From Parvimonas micra (lineage in GTDB: Bacteria > Bacillota > Clostridia > Tissierellales > Peptoniphilaceae), in the NCBI RefSeq assembly GCF_900637905.1, contig NZ_LR134472.1, positions 806,001-870,000 on the forward strand: a DNA stretch of 64,000 nt, given 5' to 3'. Position numbers and translations under genes: made by a program. The notes beneath the pieces were generated by a model. That model was not told the origin of the DNA. It did no database searches and saw only the letters and a list, made by a program, of their open reading frames with translations. Shown here piece after piece: positions 25,636 through 34,433 of the stretch; position 1 is the first letter of the stretch, and each line of letters starts with the position of its first letter.

Positions 25636-28600
25636 GTGAAAAAAAATGTAATTAGTATATTAATGATATTTGTGTTATTATTCGGTACTGTTGCACCTAG
25701 TTTTGAAAAAGTGTCTTTTGCGAATAAGAGTAATGAAAATAATATTGTTTATACTGACAAAAAGATTAACTCTGATGTCAAAAAGAGTTTAACTGATAGC
25801 TCTAAACATAATGAAAAAGATATAGAAAAAACAAAAAAAGAAGTGGATATAAAAACTGGTATCAAAGCTAATGATACTAAATCTAAAGAGGGTAAAAAGA
25901 CAGATTCTATGTCAGAAAAAACTTTAGAAAAAAATAAGAGTGAGAATAAAAAGATAGAGAAGGATAAAAAGTCTAAAGATAATAAGTCTGATACTGAAAG
26001 AAATAAATTAAAAGAACAAACTTTTATTACTGAAACACGTGATATTATGAGAACTCCAAAAGAGGTTGATGCTACGATAGTAGAGTTTAAGATAGTAAGA
26101 GATAATAATGAAAATCCAACCGGTACATTTAATTTCTATGAGGCATTTAAAATAAAGATTAAATGGGATGCTAGTAAACATGGTAAGACTTTAAAAAAAG
26201 GAGATTTTTTCAAAATTAAAATTCCGGAAGAATTCAGATTGGCACACAAAGTAGAGTTTGATTTAAAAACGGAAGACAGGAAAGTTTTGGGACATTTAGT
26301 TGCAACTCCTAATACCAATGGTGGTGCTGATGTTGTAGTTACTTTTAATGAATATGTAGAAACACATGAGAATATAAAGGGTGAATTCTCTTTTGATTCA
26401 GCATTTAATGTTTCTAAATATATTAAGAAATCAGATGGAAGTTATACTATATCTTATACTTTTGATGGAAAGACATATAATCATAATATTAAACCGAAAC
26501 CAAATGTAAGTAATAATGAGGTTTTTGTAAAGTGGGCGAATAAAACTCAAGATGGTTTAAATGAAGCAGAATGGGTTCTTAGGTTAAATTTTAAAAAGGG
26601 TATTTTTGCAAATGTTGTTATTAGTGATGAGCTCACATCTGAAACGGGAGTATTGCCTTTAAATATAAAATATAAACCGGATACATTTAGACTTAAACAG
26701 GTAGAGTTTAATAGTACCGGAGATGATATAAGTGGAGATAAATATAAATCTATTAAATATGAAGAATTGAAAAATTATATTACTTTTGACAAAGATATGC
26801 GAAAATTTACCTTTAGAATGAGTGATTTCTTAAAGGACAAAGGTTATTCCACAGATGGTAAGTTAAATGCAACACAATGGTATCTATTTTACAAATCCAC
26901 TTATGAAAAAGGATTAAAATTAAAAAACAAAGCAGAATTTAAGTCAAAAGAAGAAACAATTGAAAGATCTAGTTATTATCAATCTGCAGAAGGAAATGGT
27001 TCCGGTGGTGGTGACTTAACAAACAAAATTAAAATTAAAAAAGTAGATTCTGATAATACTGATAAACCTCTAGCAAATGCAAAGTTTAAAATTATAAAAA
27101 AAGGAGATACCAGCAAGGTATGGAATATCGTGACTGATGCTAAAGGAGAGGCGGAAACAGAAAGACTTTCTCAAGGTGATTATGAAATAATAGAGACAGA
27201 TGCACCTCTCGGTTATATGCGTGATGACAAGCCTATACCGGTAAAAATTATAGATGGCCAAGCAACGATTACAACTATTAAGAATAAAAAGACAAAAATA
27301 GAAGTAAAAGTAACAAAAGCTTGGGAAGATAAAGATAATCAAGACGGAAAGAGACCTGAAAGTATAACAGTTAAGTTATTTGCAAACGGACAACCAACTA
27401 ATAAAACTCTTACTTTAACAAAAGAAAATGGTTGGAAGGGAAGTTTTGACAATCTTGATGAATACAAAGACGGAAAAAAGATTGATTATTCAATTGAAGA
27501 AGAAGATGTTGGAAATGGATATGCAGGTTTTATCACACAGCCATCAGAAACAGAGTTTAAAATAATAAATACAAGACAAACTGAAAAAGTAAATATAGCA
27601 GGAGAAAAGACTTGGGAAGATAAAGATAACCAAGATGGAAAGCGTCCGACAAAAATTAAGGTTAAATTACTTAAACAAGTTGAAAATGAAACTCCTGTAG
27701 TTGTAGAAACAAAAGAAGTAGAAGCTGATGCAACAGGTAAATGGACTTATTCTTTTGAAAATCTTGATAAGTATGAAAAAGGCAAACTAATCAAATACAG
27801 TATAGATGAAGAAGAAGTAACAGGATATACAAAAACTGTAGATGGATATAATATTAAAAATTCATATACACCTGAAGTAGTAAATATAGCAGGAGAAAAA
27901 ACTTGGAACGATAATGATGACCAAGACGGAAAGAGACCTGAAAGTATTAAGGTTACTTTATACAAAACTGTAAACGGAGTAAAAAGTAAAGTAGAAGAAA
28001 AAGATGTTACAAAAGCAAACGGTTGGAAATATGAATTTAAGAATTTGCCAAAATATGAAAAAGGTAAAGAAATTAAATACAGTATAGAAGAAGATTCAGT
28101 AGCGGGTTATGTAGGTTCATTGGATGGCTATAATCTCACTAACACTCATACACCTGAAAAAGTAAATATAGCAGGAGAAAAGACTTGGGAAGATAAAGAT
28201 AACCAAGACGGAAAGCGTCCGACAAAAATTAAGGTTAAATTACTTAAACAAGTTGAAAATGAAACTCCTATAGTTGTAGAAACAAAAGAAGTTTCAAAAG
28301 GCACTGATGGTAAGTGGAAATATGAATTCAAGGATTTACCAAAATATGAAAAAGGCAAACTAATCAAATACAGTATAGATGAAGAAGAAGTAACAGGATA
28401 TACAAAAATTGTAGATGGATATAATGTTAAAAATTCACGTACTCCTAGCAAAACAAGTATTAAAGTAACAAAAGCTTGGGAAGATAAAAATGACCAAGAT
28501 GGAAAGAGACCAACAAGTGTAACAATTAAATTACTTGCCGATGGAGTAGAAACAGGTGATAAGCTTACTTTAACAGCAGTAAATGGCTGGAAGGGAAGTT

Positions 28601-30540
28601 TTGATAATCTTGATGAATACAAAGCCGGAAAAAAGATTCAATATTCAATTGAAGAAGAAGATGTTGGAAATGGATATTCAGGTTTTATTGCACAAACTTC
28701 AAATACTGAATTTAATGTAATAAACAAAAGAGAACCTGAAAAGACATTTGTAGAAGGTGTGAAGACTTGGGATGATAAAGACAACCAAGACGGAAAGAGA
28801 CCGACAGAAATAACAATCAATCTATTAAAGAACGGAACTAAAATAGCTTCAAAGAAAGTTACAGAAGCAGATGGTTGGAAGTGGAAATTTGAAAATCTTG
28901 ATAAGTATGAAAACGGAAAAGAAATTAACTATACTATTACAGAAGAAAAAGTAGAAGGATATACTACAGAAGTAAAAGGATATGATGTAAAGAATTCATA
29001 CACACCGGGAAAGACAAGTTTACAAGTAACAAAGGCTTGGGAAGATAAAAATGACCAAGACGGAGTAAGACCTAATAGTGTAACAATTAAATTATTGGCT
29101 GACGGAGTAGAAACAGGAAAGAAACTGGTTTTAACAAAAGCAAATAGCTGGACAGGAAGTTTTACAGATCTTGACGAATACAAAGCGGGAAAGAAGATTG
29201 TTTATACAATCAAAGAAGAAACTGTTGGAAATGGATATATAAGTGTAGTAACAAAAACAGGAGAAAATACTTTTATAGTAACAAATACAAGAGAACCTGA
29301 AAAGACATTCGTAGAAGGAACAAAAACTTGGAATGACAAAGATAACCAAGACGGAAAGAGACCGACAGAAATAACAATCAATCTATTAAAGAACGGAACT
29401 AAAATAGCTTCAAAGAAAGTTACAAAAGCAGATGGTTGGAAGTGGAAATTTGAAAATCTTGACAAGTACGAAAATGGAAAAGAAATTAACTATACTATTA
29501 CAGAAGAAAAAGTAGAAGGATATACTACAGAAGTAAAAGGATATAATGTTAAGAATTCATATACACCGGGAAAAACAAGTTTACAAGTAACAAAGGCTTG
29601 GGAAGATAAGAATGACCAAGACGGAGTAAGACCTAACAGTGTAACAATTAAGTTATTAGCTGACGGAGTAGAAACAGGAAAGAAACTGGTTTTAACAAAG
29701 GCAAATAACTGGACAGGAAGCTTTACAGACCTTGACGAATACAAAGACGGAAAGAAGATTGTTTATACAATCAAAGAAGAAACTGTTGGAAATGGATATA
29801 TAAGTGTAGTAACAAAAACAGGAGAAAATACTTTTATAGTAATAAATACAAGACAAACTGAAAAGACATTTGTAGAAGGAACAAAAACTTGGAATGACAA
29901 AGACAACCAAGACGGAAAGAGACCGACAGAAATAACAATCAACCTATTAAAGAACGGAACAAAAATAGCTTCAAAGAAAGTTACAAAAATAGATGGTTGG
30001 AAATGGAAATTTGAAAATCTTGACAAGTATGAAAACGGAAAAGAAATTAACTATACTATTGCAGAAGAAAAAGTAGAAGGATATACTACAGAAGTAAAAG
30101 GATATGATGTTAAGAATTCATACACACCGGGAAAGACAAGTTTACAAGTAACAAAGGCTTGGGAAGACAAAAATGACCAAGATGGAGTAAGACCAAATAG
30201 TGTAACAATTAAATTATTGGCTGACGGAGTAGAAACAGGAAAGAAACTGGTTTTAACAAAAGCAAATAACTGGACAGGAAGCTTTACAAATCTTGACGAA
30301 TACAAAGACGGAAAGAAAATTGTTTATACAATCAAAGAAGAACCGGTTGGAAATGGATACAAGAGTGTTATTACAGGAAATGAAAAAGAAGGTTTTGTAG
30401 TAACAAACGTAAGGACACCTGAACAAAGAATACCAAAGACAGGAGTAGGAAGTAATTCAGCTCTATATACAGTATTATTAGGATTGTCAGGAACAGTTAT
30501 ATTTTCAGTATTTAGAAGAAAGAGAAAAGAAAACTTATAA
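25636..30540 (+). CDS. Sortase-anchored surface protein with 11 Cna-B domains
   Basis: The protein has 1634 residues. Signal peptide 1-30; Lys/Ser/Glu-rich linker about 30-135; ligand-binding-type adhesin region about 140-445, similar in pattern to collagen-adhesin N-terminal domains; one SpaA-like prealbumin domain about 465-550 (LANAKFKIIKKGDT, then GDYEIIETDAPLGYM). Eleven Cna-B repeats follow, each marked by a KAWEDK/KTWNDK-type start and (N/D)QDGKRP, from about 556 to 1590. The sorting signal is IPKTG, a hydrophobic helix and RRKRKENL. Cna-B stalks hold adhesins away from the wall and often contain isopeptide bonds. GTG 25636 has AAGGAGG upstream. The last repeats form a 561-bp tandem array. 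Its role in host attachment is inferred. Confidence 0.92.
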   Translation: MKKNVISILMIFVLLFGTVAPSFEKVSFANKSNENNIVYTDKKINSDVKKSLTDSSKHNEKDIEKTKKEVDIKTGIKANDTKSKEGKKTDSMSEKTLEKNKSENKKIEKDKKSKDNKSDTERNKLKEQTFITETRDIMRTPKEVDATIVEFKIVRDNNENPTGTFNFYEAFKIKIKWDASKHGKTLKKGDFFKIKIPEEFRLAHKVEFDLKTEDRKVLGHLVATPNTNGGADVVVTFNEYVETHENIKGEFSFDSAFNVSKYIKKSDGSYTISYTFDGKTYNHNIKPKPNVSNNEVFVKWANKTQDGLNEAEWVLRLNFKKGIFANVVISDELTSETGVLPLNIKYKPDTFRLKQVEFNSTGDDISGDKYKSIKYEELKNYITFDKDMRKFTFRMSDFLKDKGYSTDGKLNATQWYLFYKSTYEKGLKLKNKAEFKSKEETIERSSYYQSAEGNGSGGGDLTNKIKIKKVDSDNTDKPLANAKFKIIKKGDTSKVWNIVTDAKGEAETERLSQGDYEIIETDAPLGYMRDDKPIPVKIIDGQATITTIKNKKTKIEVKVTKAWEDKDNQDGKRPESITVKLFANGQPTNKTLTLTKENGWKGSFDNLDEYKDGKKIDYSIEEEDVGNGYAGFITQPSETEFKIINTRQTEKVNIAGEKTWEDKDNQDGKRPTKIKVKLLKQVENETPVVVETKEVEADATGKWTYSFENLDKYEKGKLIKYSIDEEEVTGYTKTVDGYNIKNSYTPEVVNIAGEKTWNDNDDQDGKRPESIKVTLYKTVNGVKSKVEEKDVTKANGWKYEFKNLPKYEKGKEIKYSIEEDSVAGYVGSLDGYNLTNTHTPEKVNIAGEKTWEDKDNQDGKRPTKIKVKLLKQVENETPIVVETKEVSKGTDGKWKYEFKDLPKYEKGKLIKYSIDEEEVTGYTKIVDGYNVKNSRTPSKTSIKVTKAWEDKNDQDGKRPTSVTIKLLADGVETGDKLTLTAVNGWKGSFDNLDEYKAGKKIQYSIEEEDVGNGYSGFIAQTSNTEFNVINKREPEKTFVEGVKTWDDKDNQDGKRPTEITINLLKNGTKIASKKVTEADGWKWKFENLDKYENGKEINYTITEEKVEGYTTEVKGYDVKNSYTPGKTSLQVTKAWEDKNDQDGVRPNSVTIKLLADGVETGKKLVLTKANSWTGSFTDLDEYKAGKKIVYTIKEETVGNGYISVVTKTGENTFIVTNTREPEKTFVEGTKTWNDKDNQDGKRPTEITINLLKNGTKIASKKVTKADGWKWKFENLDKYENGKEINYTITEEKVEGYTTEVKGYNVKNSYTPGKTSLQVTKAWEDKNDQDGVRPNSVTIKLLADGVETGKKLVLTKANNWTGSFTDLDEYKDGKKIVYTIKEETVGNGYISVVTKTGENTFIVINTRQTEKTFVEGTKTWNDKDNQDGKRPTEITINLLKNGTKIASKKVTKIDGWKWKFENLDKYENGKEINYTIAEEKVEGYTTEVKGYDVKNSYTPGKTSLQVTKAWEDKNDQDGVRPNSVTIKLLADGVETGKKLVLTKANNWTGSFTNLDEYKDGKKIVYTIKEEPVGNGYKSVITGNEKEGFVVTNVRTPEQRIPKTGVGSNSALYTVLLGLSGTVIFSVFRRKRKENL
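28732..30420. repeat. 561-bp tandem repeats inside the Cna-B gene
   Basis: The segment starting GAAAAGACATTTGTAGAAGG recurs with near-identical sequence at 28738, 29299 and 29860 (period 561 bp, 187 codons = two Cna-B domains, types KTW and KAW). Frame is preserved, so recombination can add or remove domain pairs. Confidence 0.9.
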
Positions 30541-30612
30541 TATTTCTATATAAAAATCTTTTAAATAACAAGCTATAACAAAATAATATACAGCATAGAA
30601 CGCTGTTGATAG

Positions 30613-30648
30613 GAGGACATCTAAAATCGAATAGATGTTCTCTTTTTT
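30613..30648 (+). terminator. Intrinsic terminator after the Cna-B surface protein
   Basis: GAGGACATCT (30613-30622) pairs with AGATGTTCTC (30633-30642, one G-U pair), then T6. Downstream, to 30872, there is only a short family B fragment (ACACGTCATCTCGAG, about 30697-30711) and the promoter region of the next gene. Confidence 0.85.
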
Positions 30649-30872
30649 GTAAGGAAAAAAATTTATGTCAAAGTAATTTTAAAGAAAAGTTCCTGACACG
30701 TCATCTCGAGTTTGGTAGAACAGAGTTGATTTAACTCAAAATGATATATAGGAGAGAAAATATTCGTGAATAAATTTGTATATTAAAATTACAAAAAAGT
30801 CTCATATATAAATTGACAAGGATATATTTTTATGATACTATTTAAAAGAATAATTTTAAAAGGGGGATATTC

Positions 30873-32303
30873 ATGAGAGTTAGTAATTTAACAAAAAGGT
30901 TTTCGGCATTTTTATTAACTTTAGCCGTTTCTGCGAGCATAGTTGCTACAAATGTTAAAGCCGAAGGATTTTCAGCTCAGGAATTAACTAAGACAACATC
31001 TTTCACTGTTGGAAACAAAGCTAAAGATGTTAATATTGAAAATTCAATCAAAGTAAATAAGGCTAATTTGAACAAAGATGAGAGAGGAATTTATATTGAT
31101 TGGGAAATTGTTTCAAATGTTAATTCTGAGGGTGGAGGAGTTTATGCGCCTCTTGTTTCACCAAAAGGATGGAATAATCATAATTGGCATTCAATTTTAC
31201 TTCCAAATTCTTTAAAAGATCCTGAAAATTTAAAGATAAATGGAGAAAAGCCAAAAGGACCTGCAACTGCTTTTTCATACGATATTAATTGGGAAAATGC
31301 TTATAAATTCAGAAAACAAGGTGAAAAAGATTTTGATAATGATATTGAAAGATTCTTCACAAAAGGTTCAGGTTCTAAATCAGGAGAATTGAATACATTA
31401 GCTAAAAATTCAAGATACATGATTTATGCAACTAACTTAGTAGGTAGAACAAAAGGTAAACCTGTTAAATGGACTTTTAGAACTTATATACAAGAAAGTT
31501 TTCTAAAAGATGCTCAAAAAAATTCTGTAAAATTGGCTATTTCTTATGCAGAAAAAGCTGGAGGAGAACGCACAAGAGTTAAAGTTGTTGAAGTAAAAAT
31601 TAAGAATGTTATTGATTTCAATAAAAATACTACAAAATTTGGAGATAAAGAACAACAACATGAAAAAATCAGCGTTCTTGCAGGACAATCAATAGCTAAT
31701 TCAACTGAAACAAATGCTAAAATTTCAGATAAGAGTTTGAAAAATTATAATTTTGAAGGTTGGAATACAAATGCTGATGGTTCAGGTACTAAGTTTACAA
31801 AAGATACTAAAATAACAAAAGATATGGAAGTATTTGGAAAATGGAAACCACTTGATGTCTTTGAAATAGAAGATGAACAAGTTATTCCTAAAACTCATGC
31901 AAAAGTAACTTTTAAACTTGGAGAGGGAGTAAAAAAAGGAAAAGTTAAAACTTATGCTGTTAAGAAGGGAACAGTTTTAGAACAAAAATATTTCCCAAAT
32001 GTTGAACTTGAAGAAGGATATAAGGATTTGAAATGGACACCTGAAAAAAATACTGTAATTGAAAAAGATACTGTATTTGTTGCAAGTGCTACTAAAAAGG
32101 AATCAAATTCAAACCCAAACGGTGGAAATAATAAATCAAATGGTGAAAACGGAAAATCAAACGATAAAAATGAAATGTTAAAGCCGGAAGTTGGTAAAGA
32201 GAGTGGAAAAGCAAAATTACCAAAGACTGCAGTAGCTACTGGTTCATTAGCGATGGCATTAGTTAGTTTAGTTGGTTTAGGTTTAATAAAAAAGAGAAAA
32301 TAG
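30873..32303 (+). CDS. LPXTG surface protein with InlB B-repeat-like domain
   Basis: The protein has 476 residues. It has a signal peptide ending ATNVKAEG (about 31), an N-terminal domain of about 220 residues with no recognised family, and a segment YNFEGWNTNADGSGTKFTKD typical of Listeria-Bacteroides/InlB B-repeats (about 290-325). A second, partial repeat at about 345-405 (KVTFKLGEGVKKG ... LKWTPEKNTVI) follows, then an Asn/Gly/Lys linker. The sorting signal is LPKTA, a hydrophobic helix and KKRK. AGGGGG precedes ATG 30873. It should be covalently wall-anchored by sortase; its ligand is unknown. Confidence 0.88.
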   Translation: MRVSNLTKRFSAFLLTLAVSASIVATNVKAEGFSAQELTKTTSFTVGNKAKDVNIENSIKVNKANLNKDERGIYIDWEIVSNVNSEGGGVYAPLVSPKGWNNHNWHSILLPNSLKDPENLKINGEKPKGPATAFSYDINWENAYKFRKQGEKDFDNDIERFFTKGSGSKSGELNTLAKNSRYMIYATNLVGRTKGKPVKWTFRTYIQESFLKDAQKNSVKLAISYAEKAGGERTRVKVVEVKIKNVIDFNKNTTKFGDKEQQHEKISVLAGQSIANSTETNAKISDKSLKNYNFEGWNTNADGSGTKFTKDTKITKDMEVFGKWKPLDVFEIEDEQVIPKTHAKVTFKLGEGVKKGKVKTYAVKKGTVLEQKYFPNVELEEGYKDLKWTPEKNTVIEKDTVFVASATKKESNSNPNGGNNKSNGENGKSNDKNEMLKPEVGKESGKAKLPKTAVATGSLAMALVSLVGLGLIKKRK

Positions 32304-32311
32304 TTAATTTT

Positions 32312-32338
32312 AAAAGCAAGTTTTAAGCTTGCTTTTTT
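32312..32338 (+). terminator. Intrinsic terminator after the LPXTG protein
   Basis: AAAAGCAAG (32312-32320) pairs with CTTGCTTTT (32328-32336), followed by T residues and then directly by a family A repeat. Confidence 0.85.
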
Positions 32339-32408
32339 ATTTTGAAACAACAAGGTTTCCGGGAACCCACACGATGTAAAGCATCGTGGAAAGGTGGGGT
32401 TCTTATTG
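32339..32408. repeat. Family A repeat (minus orientation)
   Basis: TTTTGAAACAACAAGG, then TTTCCGGGAACC, ACACGATGTAAAGCATCGTGG and GGTGGGGTTCTTATT. It is slightly diverged; the inner GATG/CATC pairing is retained. It directly follows a terminator. Confidence 0.75.
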
Positions 32409-32422
32409 CAAAAAGGATAATG

Positions 32423-32672
32423 GTAGGTCTGACGGAGTCATTGTAGCATTTGATACAATGACTCTGGAGATCTCAACTATTGCTTGTTTTCAAGCAATAG
32501 TATTTCTGAAAGAAATAGAAAATTTCTAAATGTATCTACGATACATTTACTTATTCTTGTAAACAAGAATAAGTATGAGATCTCTCCACTTCATTCGTTT
32601 CACTCATTTCGGTCGAGATGACGTATATATGAAATAGCTTCGTTTAATAACTAGACGTTAAAAGTAAATAAA
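32423..32672. repeat. Family B repeat, composite copy
   Basis: It begins GTAGGTCTGACGGAGTCATTG, has GGAGATCTCA and the hairpin ACTATTGCTTG/CAAGCAATAGT (32476-32501), then AAATGTATC-TAC-GATACATTT, ACTTATTCTTGT/ACAAGAATAAGT (32549-32574), TATGAGATCTCTCC, CGGTCGAGATGACGTATA and a tail AGACGTTAAAAGTAAATAAA. The remaining bases to 32810 are AT-rich with no gene. Confidence 0.75.
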
Positions 32673-32813
32673 TATCAAAATTTCATTATAAATATAGTAG
32701 AAAAAATATAGTAAAAAATAAAAAAATTATATAATTATTAAAAACCCCACATCCGCAATGGTTATTTTAGTAAAAAACGTTCGATTATTTACAAGACAAC
32801 TAAAGATTAGTTA

Positions 32814-32875
32814 TTGACTTATTTTCCTTTAGATGTTAAAATTTATTTGACTGAAATAGGTCAAATAAATTTTAA
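32814..32875 (+). promoter_or_regulatory. mod operon promoter with a 16-bp inverted repeat (candidate operator)
   Basis: TTGACT (32814-32819), a 17-bp spacer and TAAAAT (32837-32842). A perfect inverted repeat TTAAAATTTATTTGAC (32836-32851)/GTCAAATAAATTTTAA (32860-32875) with an 8-nt loop starts in the -10 box and reaches the ribosome binding site of modA. There is no U-tract, so it is an operator or mRNA hairpin rather than a terminator. A molybdate- or cofactor-responsive regulator is the natural guess but is not shown. Confidence 0.7.
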
Positions 32876-32885
32876 GGAGTATTTT

Positions 32886-33704
32886 ATGAAAAAATTATTA
32901 AGAGTATTTTTAGTTTTAACAATGATTTTCGGAATTACTGCTTGTTCTTCAAAACAAGTAGATAAGAAAGAAACTAAAGTTGAAAAGACAGAAAAGAAGA
33001 AGCTAACTGTTTTTTGTGCAGCCTCAATGACTGAAACAATGGAACAAATCAAAAAAGTTTATGAAGAAAAACATAAGGATATCGAATTGGTTTGTACTTT
33101 TGATTCTTCAGGAACTTTAAAGAAACAAATTGAACAAGGAGCTGAAGCAGATATTTTTATTTCAGCAGCTCAAAAACAAATGAATGCTTTGGATAAGTCA
33201 AAGACTCCTGAAGCTAATGTAGTTATCGACGAAGCAACTAGATTTAATCTTTTAGAAAATAAGGTTGTTCTTGCTGTTGCAAAGGGAAATTCTTTAGGAC
33301 TTAAGGATTTTACAGATTTAACAAAGGCTGAAATTTCTAAAATCGCTCTTGGAAACTCTGACGTTCCTGTTGGACAATATTCAGAAGAACTTTTGAAAAA
33401 TTTAAAAATCTGGGATGAAATTCAAAAGAAAGTTACTTTCGGAAGCAATGTTAAAGAAGTTACAACTTGGATTAAAGAAGGAGTTGCAAACTGTGGTATC
33501 ATCTATGCAACTGATGCTTATTCAGCTGGACTTGAAGTTGTTGCAACTGCAAAAGAAGGAATGATTAAGACTCCGGTTTTATATCCTGCAGCAGTTTTGA
33601 AAAATTCTAAAAACTCAAAAGAAGCTAAAGAATTTTTAGAATTCTTAAAAGGTGATGAGTGTAAGGCAATTTTTGAAAAAGTTGGTTTTACAAGAGCAAA
33701 GTAA
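32886..33704 (+). CDS. modA: Molybdate ABC transporter substrate-binding lipoprotein ModA
   Basis: The protein has 272 residues from ATG 32886 (AAGGAG just upstream); the longer frame from 32814 is rejected because it would read through the promoter. The lipobox is GITAC (Cys20 region). The mature domain has ModA hallmarks: FCAASMTETMEQIKK near the start, FDSSGTLKKQIEQGAEADIFISA, then GNSDVPVGQYSEELL and VANCGIIYATDA. It binds molybdate or tungstate outside the membrane for ModBC. It is the first gene of a molybdenum operon. Confidence 0.93.
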   Translation: MKKLLRVFLVLTMIFGITACSSKQVDKKETKVEKTEKKKLTVFCAASMTETMEQIKKVYEEKHKDIELVCTFDSSGTLKKQIEQGAEADIFISAAQKQMNALDKSKTPEANVVIDEATRFNLLENKVVLAVAKGNSLGLKDFTDLTKAEISKIALGNSDVPVGQYSEELLKNLKIWDEIQKKVTFGSNVKEVTTWIKEGVANCGIIYATDAYSAGLEVVATAKEGMIKTPVLYPAAVLKNSKNSKEAKEFLEFLKGDECKAIFEKVGFTRAK

Positions 33705-33750
33705 TTTAAAAAATAATATAAAAAAATAGTAGTATGAAAGGGAAGTGTTT

Positions 33751-34413
33751 ATGGATTTTTATCCTCTTTTGAATTCGCTAAGAATTGCATTAATTTCTTC
33801 TGTGATAACTTTTTTTATCGGGATATTCTTAGCATATTATATTTCAAAACTTAATAGATTTGTAAGGGGAATTTTGGATGTTATTCTAACACTTCCCTTA
33901 GTATTACCACCTACGGTTATCGGCTTTTTCATTTTGAGATTATTATCTCCGAAAAGTGCAATCGGAAGTTTTTTCTTGGAAAAATTTTCAATAAGACTTG
34001 TTATGAATTGGTATTCTGCAATCTTTGCAACTGTGGTTGTAACTTTTCCTCTAATGTATAGAATAGCCAGAAGTTCTTTTCAAAATTTCGATATGAATTT
34101 AAAATATGTTGCTCAAACTCTTGGAAAGAGCAACACTTGGATTTTTTGGAGAATAACTTTACCTAATTGCAAACAGGGAATTTTAGCAGGACTTGTTTTA
34201 AGTTTTGCAAGAGCCTTGGGCGAATATGGAGCGACAAGTATGGTTTCAGGTTACACTCCAAATGATACGGCAACAATTTCTACTACCGTTTATCAACTTT
34301 GGAGAACGGGAAATGATGCTTTGGCTTATAGATGGGTGCTTGTAAATATTGTAATTTCATTTACAGTTCTTATCATTATAAATATGTTGGAAAAGAAAGC
34401 AGTTAAAGATTAA
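33751..34413 (+). CDS. modB: Molybdate ABC transporter permease ModB
   Basis: The protein has 220 residues. Start ATG 33751 is preferred over GTG 33745, which sits against the AAAGGGAA ribosome binding site. Five to six transmembrane helices are present. LPLVLPPTVIGFFIL (about 50-65) and the EAA loop ARALGEYGATSMVSGY (about 155-170) are characteristic of ModB. It pairs with ModA and ModC in the same operon. Confidence 0.93.
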   Translation: MDFYPLLNSLRIALISSVITFFIGIFLAYYISKLNRFVRGILDVILTLPLVLPPTVIGFFILRLLSPKSAIGSFFLEKFSIRLVMNWYSAIFATVVVTFPLMYRIARSSFQNFDMNLKYVAQTLGKSNTWIFWRITLPNCKQGILAGLVLSFARALGEYGATSMVSGYTPNDTATISTTVYQLWRTGNDALAYRWVLVNIVISFTVLIIINMLEKKAVKD

Positions 34414-34433
34414 GTTTAAAATTGGAGTAATTT

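Noticed and set aside
27747-30305. Several antisense ORFs of 60-158 codons in the Cna-B gene
   Set aside because: They recur with the period of the Cna-B repeats and reflect codon bias of the sense strand.
28732-30420. Regular spaced repeats considered as CRISPR-like
   Set aside because: The repeats are 561 bp, in frame and coding; the 66-bp triple at 20.5 kb has no unique spacers. No cas genes are seen.
32836-32875. The modA palindrome as a Crp/Fnr site
   Set aside because: The TTGAC half-sites are separated by 8 bp, wider than the Fnr-type TTGAT-N4-ATCAA arrangement, and the arms extend far beyond it.
32814-32885. A 24-codon N-terminal extension of ModA
   Set aside because: It would be read from the promoter and operator; the signal peptide begins at ATG 32886 with AAGGAG upstream.
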